The notes under the pieces are model-generated. The model was given only the letters and a program-made list of their open reading frames with translations, was not told the origin of the DNA and made no database searches. Of a stretch of 64,000 nt of DNA, positions 50,813-58,271 are shown in pieces. The stretch lies in the NCBI GenBank assembly GCA_030538475.1, contig JAUNTX010000008.1:1-64000 (forward strand). Direction: 5' to 3'. This stretch comes from Dermabacter sp. Its GTDB lineage: Bacteria > Actinomycetota > Actinomycetes > Actinomycetales > Dermabacteraceae. The number at the start of each line of letters is the position of its first letter. Position 1 is the stretch's first letter. The translations under genes were made by a program, and so were the position numbers.

Positions 50813-51729
50813 ACGAGGCGGCCGAGGCAGAATACGCAAAGCTTGCTGCACAAGACCTGTTGCGTGATCGGGGTCATCAAGAGTTTGTTGATCAGCTGGC
50901 CGAGAGCTGGGGCGAGTTGAACGTCATTCACAGCTTCCGCGAGGGTAACACGCGGTCGCAGTTCGTGTTCTTTTCACAGCTTGCAGAGCAAGCGGGCTAC
51001 CGGCTCGACGCAAAGAAGTTTGCTTCAGGTGCACCTTTACGCGATGAGTTCGTGCGTGCACGGTTCTACAGTCAAGCAACGAGCCGAAACGATCAACTCG
51101 CCGCCGTGCTGGGCAGGGCGATCGTCCCCGGTGAGCGCAGCACCGATGGCCCTCGACAGAGGGCACTTGCCCTCGCGCTCGGTGATGACACTCGGCCCCA
51201 CACAAGCGATGCGATCACGCGCCAGGATGAGCCGCACCGCGCGAGCTTCCCGACGACACCGGCACCAGGAGTAGTGAACAGTACAGCGATGCAGCGGAAG
51301 TCGTCACCTACTCAGGACCGAGATCCGGACCGGGGCCGAAGAGAACGAGCGTGGCTCACGAGTCGGCGGCAGGCAGTGCAGCATACTTTTCGAGTTGAGA
51401 CACGCACGGAAGGGGCGCCCACACTTTTTTGTGGGCGCCCCTTCCGTGTGGTTGCTCGGGGGAGAGCTTTCGGGCGTTTACAGCCCGCGGGCGACGGCTG
51501 CGCCGGCGGCGAGCCATGCGCGTTGCGTGAGCGGCCGCAGCGCTTCGGAGGACAGCATGTCGGCGCCAAGAGCTGGGTCGTAGGGGATCGTGACAACCTC
51601 GCGAGCAAGCGGCGCGAAGCCGTCCCGAAGTTGCTGCACTTCACGGTCGGGCAGGTCGTGCTTGTGTTTGCTCACGACGACGACGGCTTCGGCGGCGAGC
51701 TGGGCGAACCTGCCGCCCCGCTCAGCTAG
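50809..51729 (+). CDS. fic: Fic toxin, C-terminal part with active site
   Basis: The frame opens with ATG 50809 inside the previous stop (ATGA) and continues the Fic fold with EYAKLAAQDLLRDRG, LAESWGELNVIHSFREGNTRSQFVFFSQL. The Fic motif HxFxEGNxR is intact. After about residue 110 the sequence is low-complexity. From 51478 it is antisense to the ParA-like gene and runs through the terminator hairpin at 51405-51448, so the ancestral stop is probably lost. Either the toxin is a pseudogene, or two chains are made by coupled translation and assemble. Confidence 0.75.
   Translation: MNEAAEAEYAKLAAQDLLRDRGHQEFVDQLAESWGELNVIHSFREGNTRSQFVFFSQLAEQAGYRLDAKKFASGAPLRDEFVRARFYSQATSRNDQLAAVLGRAIVPGERSTDGPRQRALALALGDDTRPHTSDAITRQDEPHRASFPTTPAPGVVNSTAMQRKSSPTQDRDPDRGRRERAWLTSRRQAVQHTFRVETRTEGAPTLFCGRPFRVVARGRAFGRLQPAGDGCAGGEPCALRERPQRFGGQHVGAKSWVVGDRDNLASKRREAVPKLLHFTVGQVVLVFAHDDDGFGGELGEPAAPLS
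51405..51448. terminator. Bidirectional hairpin between fic and the ParA-like gene
   Basis: A perfect 18-bp stem (51405-51422 with 51431-51448, CACGGAAGGGGCGCCCAC and its complement) closes an 8-nt loop, ACTTTTTT. The T-run is in the loop rather than after the stem. It lies just past the Fic core and 30 bases beyond the stop of the minus-strand ParA-like gene, so it may stop transcription from both sides. Confidence 0.7.
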
Positions 51730-52881
51730 ACCTTCGAGGAGGAGAGCGGCGGACTCGGCAGCTTTCGCTTCGCCAATGGTGGGCACAACGAGCTGAGAGG
51801 ACAGTTCGACGGCGCGCAGCCACATGGGGTCGGTCTCGTCATTGCCACTGTCGATCAGGATGAGGCGGTAGAACTTTGCGGCGACGTCGTGGATGGCGTT
51901 GACGGTTTCATCGTCGAATCGCTGCTGGGTGGCGAGGACTTCGGGCTTGCTGCGCAGTACGTCGAACCGGTCGCCGGTCTGGTGGTGCACGTACCTCGCG
52001 AGGTCGGAGGCCTGTGCACCAGGGCCAAGGAATGCTGGGACTTGGGGGAGGAGGTCGAGGATGCTCGCATCGTGCGGGCCCTGTTCGGTGCTCCACCCCA
52101 GGGTTCCGCGAGTCTGGTTGTTGTCCCAGGCGAGGACTCCGGCGCCGCCGTAGCGGGCGAAGATCGCGGCGAGGTTGATCGTGGTCATGGTTTTGCCGAC
52201 GCCGCCCTTGCCATTGACGATGGCGATCGTGCGCGGCCCGGGCCAGTGCTGGGAGACGGCTCGTGCGTCGGCGCGCTCGGAGCGCTCGGCTGCACTGGGG
52301 GCAAGACGAAGACCCACGCGGGTGGCCAGGCCGCGCCATCCTTGGGTGGCTGGCTTCTCGATCTGTTCTTGCTTCAAGAACGATGGGCGCGGTTCGCGGT
52401 GAGTGGCGGTGACGTCAGCGACCCGGGAAAGCTCCGCGGCCTGTTCGTCGGCCGAGCGCACCCAGTCATGCGCCGGTTCCGCAGTGGGGGCAGGCTCTTC
52501 GGGCAGCGCATCAATAGGCACAGACGCGGCTGCAGGTTCGGTGAGGTCGGTGGTGGGGGAGGAGTTCGCCGGGGGAGTGGCGGCGTGTGTTGGTCGTAGC
52601 CGCGGCCTGGTGTCAGCATCATCCGGGTCGATGCTCACGGTCCCATCCGGATGGATCACGATGCTCCACTCGCCGTCGGGTTCCGTTGTCAGGGCCCGCA
52701 GGGGTCGGCCGAGCTGCTCGGCGCGTTGCGCGATCAGCGCGACGACCTGCGGGCGTGCCTCATCCACGGTGGATGCCGTCACGGTGTGAAGGGTGCCGCC
52801 GATGGATACTTCGGCGTGGCCGTCGGGATTGAGTGTGGCCTGGACTCGCGGCCAGGTCGCCACCTCCGCGGTGGTGCTCAT
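51478..52881 (-). CDS. ParA/MinD-like ATPase of the conjugation module
   Basis: The 467-residue protein has a variable N-terminal half (residues 1-215, Pro/Ala/Glu-rich, with a short beta-rich opening) and a C-terminal ParA-type domain: AIVNGKGGVGKTMTTINLAAIFARYG (deviant Walker A KGGVGKT), VLAWDNNQTRGTLGW and YRLILIDSGNDETDP. Such proteins occur in actinobacterial conjugative elements next to wall-hydrolase genes and may position the transfer machinery or help segregate the excised element. It is the last gene of the minus-strand operon that starts at 54773. Confidence 0.85.
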   Translation of the reverse strand: MSTTAEVATWPRVQATLNPDGHAEVSIGGTLHTVTASTVDEARPQVVALIAQRAEQLGRPLRALTTEPDGEWSIVIHPDGTVSIDPDDADTRPRLRPTHAATPPANSSPTTDLTEPAAASVPIDALPEEPAPTAEPAHDWVRSADEQAAELSRVADVTATHREPRPSFLKQEQIEKPATQGWRGLATRVGLRLAPSAAERSERADARAVSQHWPGPRTIAIVNGKGGVGKTMTTINLAAIFARYGGAGVLAWDNNQTRGTLGWSTEQGPHDASILDLLPQVPAFLGPGAQASDLARYVHHQTGDRFDVLRSKPEVLATQQRFDDETVNAIHDVAAKFYRLILIDSGNDETDPMWLRAVELSSQLVVPTIGEAKAAESAALLLEGLAERGGRFAQLAAEAVVVVSKHKHDLPDREVQQLRDGFAPLAREVVTIPYDPALGADMLSSEALRPLTQRAWLAAGAAVARGL

Positions 52882-52897
52882 GTCTATACTCCTTCTT

Positions 52898-53944
52898 CTA
52901 TTTCAGGGTGATCCCGACGTGCTCCATGTAGGGCACAGGATCGGTCGGGGAGCCATTCACCCGAACCTCGTAGTGGAGGTGGCAGCCGGTGGAGTTTCCA
53001 GAGCTGCCGACGAGGCCGATCTGATCGCCGGCATTCACCTTGTCTCCCTCGCGTTTGAGGATCCCGTTTTCGTACATGTGCAGGTAGGCGGTCTCGATGC
53101 CGTCACCGTGGTCGATGACGATGATGCCGTTGCCTGCTGAGTCGAATTCGCTTCGGGTGACCGTGCCTGATTGGGCTGCCCAGATGGGGCCGTCGCAGCC
53201 CCCACCGGCAAGGTCAACACCGGCGTGGAGCCGGTGGAGGCCGGTCACTGGGTTGTCACGCATCCCGTAGCCGCTGGTGATTGGGCCTGCGCTGGGGGTT
53301 GCCCAGCCCTGCTGGTTGACTTCGACGCTGCCGGTGGCGCCGCACCCGGCACCAGAACCGTCACCGGCTTCGATCTCTGCTCCGCTGAGCCCTTCCACGA
53401 CCTCAACCGCCTTCGGCCAGTAGGGGGCGTAGTGGAAGGGGTCCTGGTTGCGCTGGACGCGGTGTGCGGCCATCGTCGGCTCGAGCGCATCGCGATCCTC
53501 GATCCCCATTAGGACGCGGAAGAAGTTTGTGGCGGAGGTGAATGGGTCCATTCGGTCTTCGTAGGAGCCCCACGCGCCGTTGTCGCGCTGCTGGAACAGG
53601 CCGCGGCTGTCGGGCCCGGCCGCGTCACCGTAATCAATCACGCGCAGGCTCGATTCGCCCATCGCCGTCATCACGCCAATGGTCTGATCGCGAGAGGAGA
53701 GCCCGAGGGCTTCGCCTGCCTGCATGATGTAGGCGGCGTTGGTGAGCTGCTCATGGTCATAACCCGCGATGGACGAATCTGGAACGGAGGCGGGGTCGAT
53801 CTGCACGCCGGGTTGGCCGCCCGCGGGCACGCATGCTGCAGAGCCCGCCCCGCCCAGCAACACGATGCTGAATACGAGGCCAAAGATCAGCAGCGGCACC
53901 ACGCCAGCGATGAGAAGCAGAGCCCCCGCCTTCTGTCCTTCCAT
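52898..53944 (-). CDS. Conjugation cell-wall hydrolase (lysozyme-like + M23)
   Basis: The 348-residue protein has an N-terminal membrane helix (about residues 8-32), then a lysozyme-like domain with a catalytic Glu in IGVMTAMGESSL and SRGLFQQRDNGAWG. The C-terminal M23 peptidase has HRLHAGVDLAGGG and CHLHYEVRVNG, the zinc-binding H-D and HxH pieces. Two wall-cutting domains on a membrane anchor are the mark of VirB1/TcpG-type proteins that open the peptidoglycan for the transfer channel. It lies two bases from the lipoprotein gene and 16 from the ParA gene. Confidence 0.9.
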   Translation of the reverse strand: MEGQKAGALLLIAGVVPLLIFGLVFSIVLLGGAGSAACVPAGGQPGVQIDPASVPDSSIAGYDHEQLTNAAYIMQAGEALGLSSRDQTIGVMTAMGESSLRVIDYGDAAGPDSRGLFQQRDNGAWGSYEDRMDPFTSATNFFRVLMGIEDRDALEPTMAAHRVQRNQDPFHYAPYWPKAVEVVEGLSGAEIEAGDGSGAGCGATGSVEVNQQGWATPSAGPITSGYGMRDNPVTGLHRLHAGVDLAGGGCDGPIWAAQSGTVTRSEFDSAGNGIIVIDHGDGIETAYLHMYENGILKREGDKVNAGDQIGLVGSSGNSTGCHLHYEVRVNGSPTDPVPYMEHVGITLK

Positions 53945-53946
53945 CC

Positions 53947-54492
53947 CTACACGCTCTCCTGCGGAGTGATCCGGCTAACCAGCCACGGGGAAGCGGCGTC
54001 CTGCCTGATTAAGAGAATCTGGTAAGTGCCCGCGTCGGTGGGCACTTCGACGGTGGCGACGTACGCGCTCGAGTCCTCAATGATGACCCCGGGGCCCGTC
54101 ACTTCCCGTGCCGGGATGTTCGCCGGATCAACGTAGCTGTAGTCCATGGCTCCGGTATCGGTCAGCAGTGGCTCCAGCTCAGCCCACCAGGTGTCTTCAT
54201 CAAGATCTGGCCGGGCAAATGCCCGCATAGCGTTCTCAGCCCGAGAAACCACGTCCTCTTGAGAGGCCTCATCCCACTGCGGGACCGGTCGGGGCTCGAT
54301 GGTCTCACCCGTATCCTCGTCGATCACGCCGCTCGGCGCGGTGGGGAACTGATCAAGGCCAGCGCTACTCTCGCTGGCCGTCGGGCTGCTCGAGCTCGAG
54401 GTGGTGGGGGCGGACCCTTCGTCCTGGGCGGTGCAGCCGGTTAGGACGAGCGCTGCCGCAAACACCGCGCCTTTTATCGTTGCAGTACGCAC
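53947..54492 (-). CDS. Conjugation-module lipoprotein
   Basis: The 181-residue protein has a lipoprotein signal (GAVFAAALVLTGC, lipobox LTGC near residue 20), a Ser/Thr/Pro linker, then an NTF2-like domain (RAENAMRAFARPDLDEDTWWAELEPLL, YVATVEVPTDAGTYQILLIRQDAASPWLVSRI). NTF2-like folds are typical of TcpC/VirB8-type parts of Gram-positive transfer systems. It sits in the minus-strand operon between the HTH gene and the wall hydrolase. Confidence 0.8.
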   Translation of the reverse strand: MRTATIKGAVFAAALVLTGCTAQDEGSAPTTSSSSSPTASESSAGLDQFPTAPSGVIDEDTGETIEPRPVPQWDEASQEDVVSRAENAMRAFARPDLDEDTWWAELEPLLTDTGAMDYSYVDPANIPAREVTGPGVIIEDSSAYVATVEVPTDAGTYQILLIRQDAASPWLVSRITPQESV

Positions 54493-54503
54493 GTCACCCC
54501 TCC

Positions 54504-54773
54504 TTATCCATCCTCATCAAGTCCCGTCTCCCGTCCCCGGGGAGCAGAGTTGGCCCCCTTGCGCAGCGTCTCTTTCAGTTCGTCGCGCACGATGAACCAC
54601 GTAGTGCCGACCTTGTACCCGGGGATCACCCCATCGCGCAGCCAGTGGTAGACCCCCTGTTTTGTCATCCCGAGCAGGTCAGCCACCTCGGGCGCAGACA
54701 GGGTGGCGCTACGACTCTCGAAGAGCGCATCGAGACCGTCGGTCACTTCGCGCACCCGTGTCCTCTTCTCCAT
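54504..54773 (-). CDS. Excisionase-type HTH DNA-binding protein
   Basis: The 89-residue protein has a MerR-like excisionase helix-turn-helix: ATLSAPEVADLLGMTKQGVYHWLRDGVIPGYKVGTTWFIVRDEL. Proteins of this type act as recombination directionality factors or as local repressors. It starts the minus-strand operon. A palindrome lies over its own -10 (54778-54803), so autoregulation and control of the divergent transfer operon are likely. The mRNA would be almost leaderless. Confidence 0.85.
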   Translation of the reverse strand: MEKRTRVREVTDGLDALFESRSATLSAPEVADLLGMTKQGVYHWLRDGVIPGYKVGTTWFIVRDELKETLRKGANSAPRGRETGLDEDG

Positions 54774-54777
54774 TTTT

Positions 54778-54803
54778 CCATAGTATACGCGGCAATACTA
54801 TGG
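54778..54803 (-). promoter_or_regulatory. Operator palindrome over the HTH gene promoter
   Basis: CCATAGTAT (54778-54786) and ATACTATGG (54795-54803) form a perfect 9-bp inverted repeat with 8 bases between. On the minus strand it contains TATACT (54787-54782), a 5-of-6 match to the -10 consensus, ending 9 bases before the ATG at 54773. Binding of the HTH protein here would shut off its own gene. Confidence 0.6.
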
Positions 54804-54842
54804 CGTCACATTTCGGACAAAAACATGCTCTGAACTCCTGCT

Positions 54843-54871
54843 TTGTCATAATCCCGTTGCGCCATTACGAT
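54843..54871 (+). promoter_or_regulatory. Promoter of the conjugation operon
   Basis: TTGTCA (54843-54848, 5 of 6) and TACGAT (54866-54871, 4 of 6) are separated by exactly 17 bp. A start near 54878 leaves a 40-base leader with an AGGGGAGG ribosome binding site before GTG 54920. Confidence 0.5.
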
Positions 54872-54919
54872 GACTGTGCAGGAAGAGACGCACACCATTA
54901 TCAAGGGGAGGCTGGTGTC

Positions 54920-55510
54920 GTGACCGACAGTTCTAACCCTTGGCTCTCGCGCTCGCCGGAGCCCGAACCGGAAGCCCCGGCGCCCCCGGTAAGCCAGGCA
55001 CCGCAGCCGACGGGACCGATGACCCCGCAGCGCGGCGTTCCTGCCCCCAAAAGGAGCGAACGACTCCCCATCAGTGAGCGCCCACAGCGCGCCGACCTGT
55101 GGTGGCTGGGTACCCACGGTGGTGCGGGTGAGTCCAGTCTCGCTGAACTGGTTCCGCAATGGCAAAACGCCGACCACATGTGGCCACACCCGCCGGGCGA
55201 AGGCCCTACCCGGGTTGTCCTCACCGCACGTTCCAACATGCGCGGGCTCAATGCCGCACAAGCTGCCGCCACGCAGTGGGCCGCGGGCCTGGTGCCGCAC
55301 GTCGACGTGCTCGGTCTCGTTGTTGTGGCGGATGCTCCCGGTCGCATCCCTCGTCCCTTGCGAGACTACGCAGGAATTATTGGTGGCGGCCTGCCACGCA
55401 TGTGGTCCGTGCCGTGGATCGAGTCATGGCGTCTTGGAGAGTCCCCCACTCTCGAGAGTGCCCCGCGTGCCGTTCGTCAGCTGATTGACGAACTGCACGC
55501 TCTCCTCTAA
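54920..55510 (+). CDS. Conjugation-module protein (DUF6668-like)
   Basis: From GTG 54920 (AGGGGAGG 8 bases upstream) the protein has 196 residues. The first 60 are Pro/Glu-rich, then RADLWWLGTHGGAGESSLAEL, VVLTARSNMRGLNAAQAAATQWAAG and GLVVVADAPGRIPRPL. The GTHGGAGESS stretch resembles a P-loop without the Lys, as in the DUF6668-type proteins of actinobacterial elements. It heads the plus-strand transfer operon. Function is unknown; an ATPase-like scaffold is possible. Confidence 0.7.
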   Translation: MTDSSNPWLSRSPEPEPEAPAPPVSQAPQPTGPMTPQRGVPAPKRSERLPISERPQRADLWWLGTHGGAGESSLAELVPQWQNADHMWPHPPGEGPTRVVLTARSNMRGLNAAQAAATQWAAGLVPHVDVLGLVVVADAPGRIPRPLRDYAGIIGGGLPRMWSVPWIESWRLGESPTLESAPRAVRQLIDELHALL

Positions 55511-55546
55511 CCCGGTGCCTTGGGCACCACCTATGAAAGGAATCTG

Positions 55547-55858
55547 ATGAGCACGCTTCTCATGATGGCAGGCTCGGTTGGCGACATCCTCGCCGCCCTC
55601 CCCTACGAGATCATTGCCCAAGTGCCGGACCCCGACCCGGTGCAGCCCCCGGGCACCGAAGGCTTCACCACGGTCATGGGATGGGGCAAGTGGGTCGCGC
55701 TGGCAGTGTGCATCCTCGGCTTGTTTGCCGCCGGTGCCCTCATGTCGATCCAGTCGCGCCGCGGTGAAGGTGGCGAGCACGTCGGCAAGATCGGCATGGC
55801 CCTCGGTGGCGTCATCGTCATCTCCGCTGCAGCAGCACTCGTCGGCTTCCTGGCTTAA
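55547..55858 (+). CDS. VirB2-like (DUF6112-type) small membrane protein
   Basis: ATG 55547 follows AAAGGAAT and gives 103 residues. After a short signal-like N-terminus and a Pro-rich stretch there are two helices (GKWVALAVCILGLFAAGALMS and GMALGGVIVISAAAALVGFLA) around a short SRRGEGGEHVGK loop. Pilin-like VirB2/TrbC proteins have this size and layout. The two-helix unit is repeated in the VirB6-like protein two genes downstream, which is unusual. Confidence 0.72.
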   Translation: MSTLLMMAGSVGDILAALPYEIIAQVPDPDPVQPPGTEGFTTVMGWGKWVALAVCILGLFAAGALMSIQSRRGEGGEHVGKIGMALGGVIVISAAAALVGFLA

Positions 55859-55870
55859 AGAAGGTCGACA

Positions 55871-56629
55871 ATGGCTACTGAAGAGACCGAGCGCAGCCCC
55901 TTCACCCGTCCCGGATTCATCATCTCGACTATCGTGATCGCCCTGATCCTGGTCCTCGGCGTCGTGATCGGCATCGTCAACATCACCCGCCAAGATCCAG
56001 AGGCGGCCCCGACAACCTCCGCGTCATCGGCGCCGACCAGCGCCGCCCCCACTACCGAGGCGCCCCAGGCTCCCGAAGGGGACAGCGTGTGCGGGCTGCC
56101 CGGCGTCGTCACCGGCGACGCCCGACTCACCAAGCCTCCCGCCGCCGATGAGTGGCAATACCATGGCACGGCCGCCTACCCCACCTCGGCTGAGTTCGGC
56201 CCCGCCGCCACCGCCGACGAAGGTTACCGCTACTGCTACCAGCACTCACCAGAAGGCGCGGTATTTGCCTCAGCGTACGCGTCGATTGCGGGAGCTGATC
56301 CAGCTATCGGTGTTCAATGGTTTAAGTACTTCGCCGCTCCTGGACCATACCGCGAGCAATTCACTCAAAAGGCAACTACAACTAGCAGCGGCGAGTCTCC
56401 TGACATGCGCATGAGGATCGCGGGCTACCGCCTGCTCTCCTACGATGGGGATTCCGCCACAGTCGACATCGCTATTGTGGTCTCCATCAAGGGGCAGACC
56501 GTCACGATGTCTGCCGTATACCCACTCGTATGGGTTGAGGGGGACTGGAAGCTGAGCACCGAAACTCCAGACCCTGGCGGTGTTGCAAGCATCCCCGACC
56601 TCACGGGTTACACACCCTGGGGAGAATAG
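55871..56629 (+). CDS. VirB8/TcpC-like membrane-anchored protein
   Basis: The 252-residue protein has one N-terminal helix (FIISTIVIALILVLGVVIGIV, about residues 15-36), a Thr/Ala/Pro linker, then an extracytoplasmic domain with two cysteines (VCGLPG and YRYCYQH) that may pair, VQWFKYFAAPGPYREQF and VTMSAVYPLVWVEGDWKLST. The last part has the NTF2-like feel of VirB8/TcpC. GC and codon use drop around 56250-56450. Assignment rests on layout and position. Confidence 0.6.
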   Translation: MATEETERSPFTRPGFIISTIVIALILVLGVVIGIVNITRQDPEAAPTTSASSAPTSAAPTTEAPQAPEGDSVCGLPGVVTGDARLTKPPAADEWQYHGTAAYPTSAEFGPAATADEGYRYCYQHSPEGAVFASAYASIAGADPAIGVQWFKYFAAPGPYREQFTQKATTTSSGESPDMRMRIAGYRLLSYDGDSATVDIAIVVSIKGQTVTMSAVYPLVWVEGDWKLSTETPDPGGVASIPDLTGYTPWGE

Positions 56630-56630
56630 G

Positions 56631-58271
56631 ATGTGCGAGGCTTGGGAATGGGTGACACGTAGTGAGGAGTGTGCCGCAGAAGCAGCTTCTTCCTTGGTGG
56701 CCAGCGCGATTGACGAGATGGCTGTTTCCGTGAAGGAGGCGTTCGGCAAGACGGTCGCCTCGATGGGCACAATCTGGGTGAATATTGGGACGCCGAACCT
56801 GACCGGCACGGGTGGTGAGTCCTCGATTAAGGCGGGCAGCTCGGCGGTGAACGCGGGCAACCTTATGATCATCCTCAACTATGTGACCTGGATCAGCCTG
56901 GCCATTGCGGTGCTGTCACTGTTCGCCCTGGGTGCACTGATCGCCACCCGTATGAGGTCCGGTGAAGGTGTCGCCGCTGTGGGGCGGGTGGGGCTTGTTC
57001 TGGGCGCGGTCGTATTGATCTCCTCCGCAGGTGCCATCGTCGCCGGATTCTTGCCCGCCGGCCCGAACGGTGCTGGAGGCGCCGTGCTGTTCCTCCAGTC
57101 GGGCCTGTGGTGGTATATGGGCGCCGCAGCGGTGCTTTCCGTCATCATCGGCGGCGCTCGAATGGCGTGGGAGCAGCGCGCTGAGCCCGGCAAAGAGGTC
57201 GTGAAGAGCCTCCTGACGCTGGTTGTTGTCGCGGGTACGGGCGTGACCATCATCGGCCTTTTGGTCGCAGCCGCGGACTCGTTCGCGGTGTGGATTATCG
57301 ACCGCTCCCTGGATTGCACCGTTCAGACCGAAGACAGCACGTGCTTTGGCGAAAACATGCTCAAGATGCTCGCCCTCACCATCGACTCCAATGCAGCCAG
57401 TCTGGGCGCCCTGCTCATCATCATTTTCGGCCTCATCGCGATCCTCGCGGCCGCGCTGCAGATCGTGCTCATGGTCGCACGCGGTGGGATGCTGGTGATC
57501 CTCGCCGGCGTCCTGCCCCTGGCGGCTTCGTTCACGAACACCGAGATGGGCAAGACCTGGTTCAAAAAGTGCATCGCGTGGCTCGTCGCCTTCATCCTGT
57601 ATAAGCCTGCAGCGGCGATCGTCTATGCGGCCGCGTTCCAGCTGACAGGAACCGACGTGTTTAAAGACGATGGCTCGGGGCTGCTCGCGGTCCTTACGGG
57701 CCTCATGCTGATGGTGATCGCCCTGTTCGCGATGCCTGCCTTGATGCGGTTCGTGACCCCGATGGTTGGGGCGATGGCCGGGGGTGCCGGTGGTGGTGTG
57801 ATGGCCGCCGGTGCTCTCGCGGCGCTGCCGACCGGGGCGGCGGCTGTTGGTCGTTTGGCCGCAGGTAGCGGTGGCGGATCCGGATCCTCGGGAGCTCCCG
57901 GCGAGTCCGGTACCTCGGGCCCGCAAGGTCCTTCCGGCGGCGGAGAAGGCGGGGGTAATGCCTCCAAGCAGGCCCAGTCTTCGGGTACCCAGCAAGCAGG
58001 CAGCACCGCACCGGCCGCGGGCGGTGGCGCGGGCCAGGGCGCAGGCACAGCCGCAGCCTCCACGGGCGCCGGAGCCGGAGCCGGAGCCGGGGCCGGTGGT
58101 GCAGCCGCAGGCGGCGGCGCCGCGGCGGGCGCTGCTGCTGGCCCGGCCGGTGTCGCGGCCGGCGCCGCACTGGAGGCAGGAACAAAGGCCGGGCAGGCCG
58201 CCGCCGCAGCGGCCCAAAGCGTCGGAAACCACGCAGCAGGCGAAGGGGACGGTCCAGATGGCAGCCGTTGA
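56631..58271 (+). CDS. VirB6/TrbL-like channel protein
   Basis: The 546-residue protein has an N-terminal ectodomain-like region (1-85), seven or more helices between about 90 and 400, and a C-terminal Gly/Ala/Ser-rich tail of about 135 residues. The first two helices (VTWISLAIAVLSLFALGALIA, then LVLGAVVLISSAGAIVAGFL) match the small VirB2-like protein closely, including the MRSGEGVAAVG loop, and a weaker second copy follows. It is the polytopic core of the mating channel. Its start lies two bases from the VirB8-like stop. Confidence 0.8.
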   Translation: MCEAWEWVTRSEECAAEAASSLVASAIDEMAVSVKEAFGKTVASMGTIWVNIGTPNLTGTGGESSIKAGSSAVNAGNLMIILNYVTWISLAIAVLSLFALGALIATRMRSGEGVAAVGRVGLVLGAVVLISSAGAIVAGFLPAGPNGAGGAVLFLQSGLWWYMGAAAVLSVIIGGARMAWEQRAEPGKEVVKSLLTLVVVAGTGVTIIGLLVAAADSFAVWIIDRSLDCTVQTEDSTCFGENMLKMLALTIDSNAASLGALLIIIFGLIAILAAALQIVLMVARGGMLVILAGVLPLAASFTNTEMGKTWFKKCIAWLVAFILYKPAAAIVYAAAFQLTGTDVFKDDGSGLLAVLTGLMLMVIALFAMPALMRFVTPMVGAMAGGAGGGVMAAGALAALPTGAAAVGRLAAGSGGGSGSSGAPGESGTSGPQGPSGGGEGGGNASKQAQSSGTQQAGSTAPAAGGGAGQGAGTAAASTGAGAGAGAGAGGAAAGGGAAAGAAAGPAGVAAGAALEAGTKAGQAAAAAAQSVGNHAAGEGDGPDGSR

